Source: Clostridiales bacterium
GTDB taxonomy: Bacteria; Bacillota; Clostridia; Lachnospirales; Lachnospiraceae
Direction of reading: 5' to 3'
Length of the DNA stretch: 5,148 nt
Assembly (NCBI GenBank): GCA_019423835.1
Contig: JAHZAR010000033.1
Location: forward strand, 1-5,148
This document shows positions 3,950 to 5,148 of the stretch, piece by piece. Position 1 is the stretch's first letter. Each line of letters starts with the position of its first letter. A program made the position numbers and the translations under genes. The notes below the pieces were generated by a model, which was given only the letters and a program-made list of their open reading frames with translations, was not told the origin of the DNA and did not search any database.

Positions 3950-5148
3950 ATGCTCACAGGAGCAGCCTACATCCGTGTCAGCACAGATGATCAGCTAGAT
4001 TTAAGTCCTGACTCCCAGCTGGATGAGATCAAAAAGTACGCCAAACAGAATGATATTATTCTGACCTCTGATTATATTTTCATGGAAAAGGAAGGCCGCA
4101 GCGGAAAAAAGGCCGAAAACCGTCCGGAATTTCAGCGAATGATCGCCACCGCTAAAGAAAAGCCGAAGCCCTTTGACGTAATCCTTCTGTGGAAGTTCTC
4201 CCGGTTTGCCAGAAACCAGGACGAAAGCACCTTTTACAAAGGGATGCTGCGAAAAAAACTGGGAATCAATGTGGTCAGCATTTCAGAGCCTATTATGGAC
4301 GGAATGTACGGCCGCCTGATTGAAATGATCATTGAATGGCAGGACGAGTTCTATTCTTACAATCTGGGCATGGAAGTCAACCGCGGCATGACAAAAAAGG
4401 CTGAGTTAAACGGTTATCAGACCTCCCCCTGCCTGGGCTACGCAGCTGTCGGCGGCGGCCGTCCTTTTGTAATTGTAGAGGAGGAATACAAAACAGTAGA
4501 GTCCATCTTCCAGATGTACGCTGTAGAGCGGCTGGATAAGACTGCCATTGCCCGCCGTTTAAATGCCAGAGGGCTTCTCACCAAGCGGGGCAATCCCTTT
4601 GACCAGAGGGCCGTGGAACGAATTCTGAAAAACCCTTTTTACATAGGCACTGTTGAATGGAAAGGTATTTCCTTCCACGGTTCCCATGAGGTAAGAAAAA
4701 GCGTTGCCGACCTGTTCCCTATCTGCCAGGAGCGGCTGCAGAAAGAGTTTCGTCCAATCAGACGCCGAAACATATCTACCTGCCGGCATTGGGCCTCAGG
4801 GCTTTTAGAATGTTCTGGCTGCGGCGCCACTCTGTCCTACAACGGGGGAGGCAGCACCCGGCCGGATGCCGTTTTCTCCTGCTGGAAATATGCGAAAGGA
4901 CTGCACCGCCAGTCCTGTTCCGTTACTGTAGCCAAGGTAGAGCGGACCATTATCCGCTCCCTGGATGAAATACTCCAGACAGGGCACTTTGAATATGAAT
5001 ACATCCCAAAGTCTCCCTCCCAGGATACAATAGGACAGCAGGAGGCGCTGAAGGAGCAGCTGGAACGGATTTCTCAAAAGGAAGAACGAATCAGAGCTGC
5101 CTATGAAAACGGGATTGACACACTGGAGGAATATAAGGAAAACCGTAC
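3950..5148 (+). CDS. Large serine recombinase (integrase), N-terminal 399 residues
   Basis: The frame is open from the ATG at 3950 to the right edge. GGAG at 3937-3940 is 9 bases upstream; an in-frame ATG at 3941 abuts that site and is less likely. Residues 1-145 are the resolvase catalytic domain: YIRVSTDDQ with nucleophile Ser11 and Arg9, and LLWKFSRFARNQ with Arg85 and Arg88. Residues about 150-260 match the recombinase DNA-binding domain (LGYAAV, IARRLNARGLLTKRG, VERILKNPFYIG). Residues 286-325 form a zinc ribbon with Cys288, Cys291, Cys311 and Cys323. A coiled coil begins near 363. Such proteins usually have 450-550 or more residues, so the C-terminus lies outside the window. The protein catalyses integration and excision of the element at att sites. 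The gene is near half G+C by eye, far above the roughly one-third of the cargo genes. Confidence 0.95.
   Translation, partial: MLTGAAYIRVSTDDQLDLSPDSQLDEIKKYAKQNDIILTSDYIFMEKEGRSGKKAENRPEFQRMIATAKEKPKPFDVILLWKFSRFARNQDESTFYKGMLRKKLGINVVSISEPIMDGMYGRLIEMIIEWQDEFYSYNLGMEVNRGMTKKAELNGYQTSPCLGYAAVGGGRPFVIVEEEYKTVESIFQMYAVERLDKTAIARRLNARGLLTKRGNPFDQRAVERILKNPFYIGTVEWKGISFHGSHEVRKSVADLFPICQERLQKEFRPIRRRNISTCRHWASGLLECSGCGATLSYNGGGSTRPDAVFSCWKYAKGLHRQSCSVTVAKVERTIIRSLDEILQTGHFEYEYIPKSPSQDTIGQQEALKEQLERISQKEERIRAAYENGIDTLEEYKENR

Noticed and set aside
4559..5077. Three minus-strand open frames opposite the recombinase gene
   Set aside because: The plus-strand frame carries all recombinase motifs throughout this stretch; the antisense frames are a by-product of its higher G+C.
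1..5148. CRISPR array, tRNA, rRNA or insertion-sequence ends
   Set aside because: No regularly spaced repeats, no tRNA-like cloverleaf and no transposase or terminal inverted repeats were seen. Any att site would be expected outside the window beyond the recombinase gene.

Overview
The window looks like accessory DNA from a low-G+C Gram-positive bacterium. Strong AAGGAGG-type ribosome sites, TTG and GTG starts, an AT-rich cargo and a more G+C-balanced large serine recombinase suggest a gut Clostridia/Lachnospiraceae integrative element or prophage remnant. The lineage is inferred from style only; no marker gene is present.

Layout. (1) Positions 1-800 are a patchy, partly decayed leftward region. 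It holds the start of a small membrane-protein gene running off the left edge (minus strand). It also holds two copies of a 21-bp sequence that on the minus strand encodes the same gene end (IEELLK-stop). Between the copies lies a rightward gene with its own promoter, encoding a small winged-helix-like protein with a C-terminal membrane segment. (2) Positions 799-1769 form a phage-type genetic switch: a Cro-like regulator leftward and a LexA/CI-type self-cleaving repressor rightward. The divergent region between them has two near-identical dyad operators, a third degenerate one, and recognisable promoters in both directions. (3) Positions 1917-3718 are a tight three-gene rightward operon: a STAS-like plus GHKL-ATPase protein, a free STAS-like (DUF4325-type) protein, and a PIN-domain nuclease. 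The last two genes overlap by 8 bp. (4) Positions 3719-3949 contain no protein gene. They carry a well-formed minus-strand small-RNA gene (near-consensus promoter, two hairpins that pair fully only as minus-strand RNA, U-run terminator) and a long imperfect inverted repeat. (5) From 3950 to the right edge is the first 399 codons of a large serine recombinase, clearly richer in G+C than the cargo.

Working model (inference). The recombinase moves the element, the CI/Cro pair controls it, and the three-gene operon is lysogenic cargo next to the repressor, probably a defence or conflict system. The pairing of a GHKL protein with a free STAS protein recalls the SpoIIAB/SpoIIAA partner switch, here placed upstream of a PIN RNase-like effector. 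That operon and the small RNA beside the recombinase are the two items most worth following.
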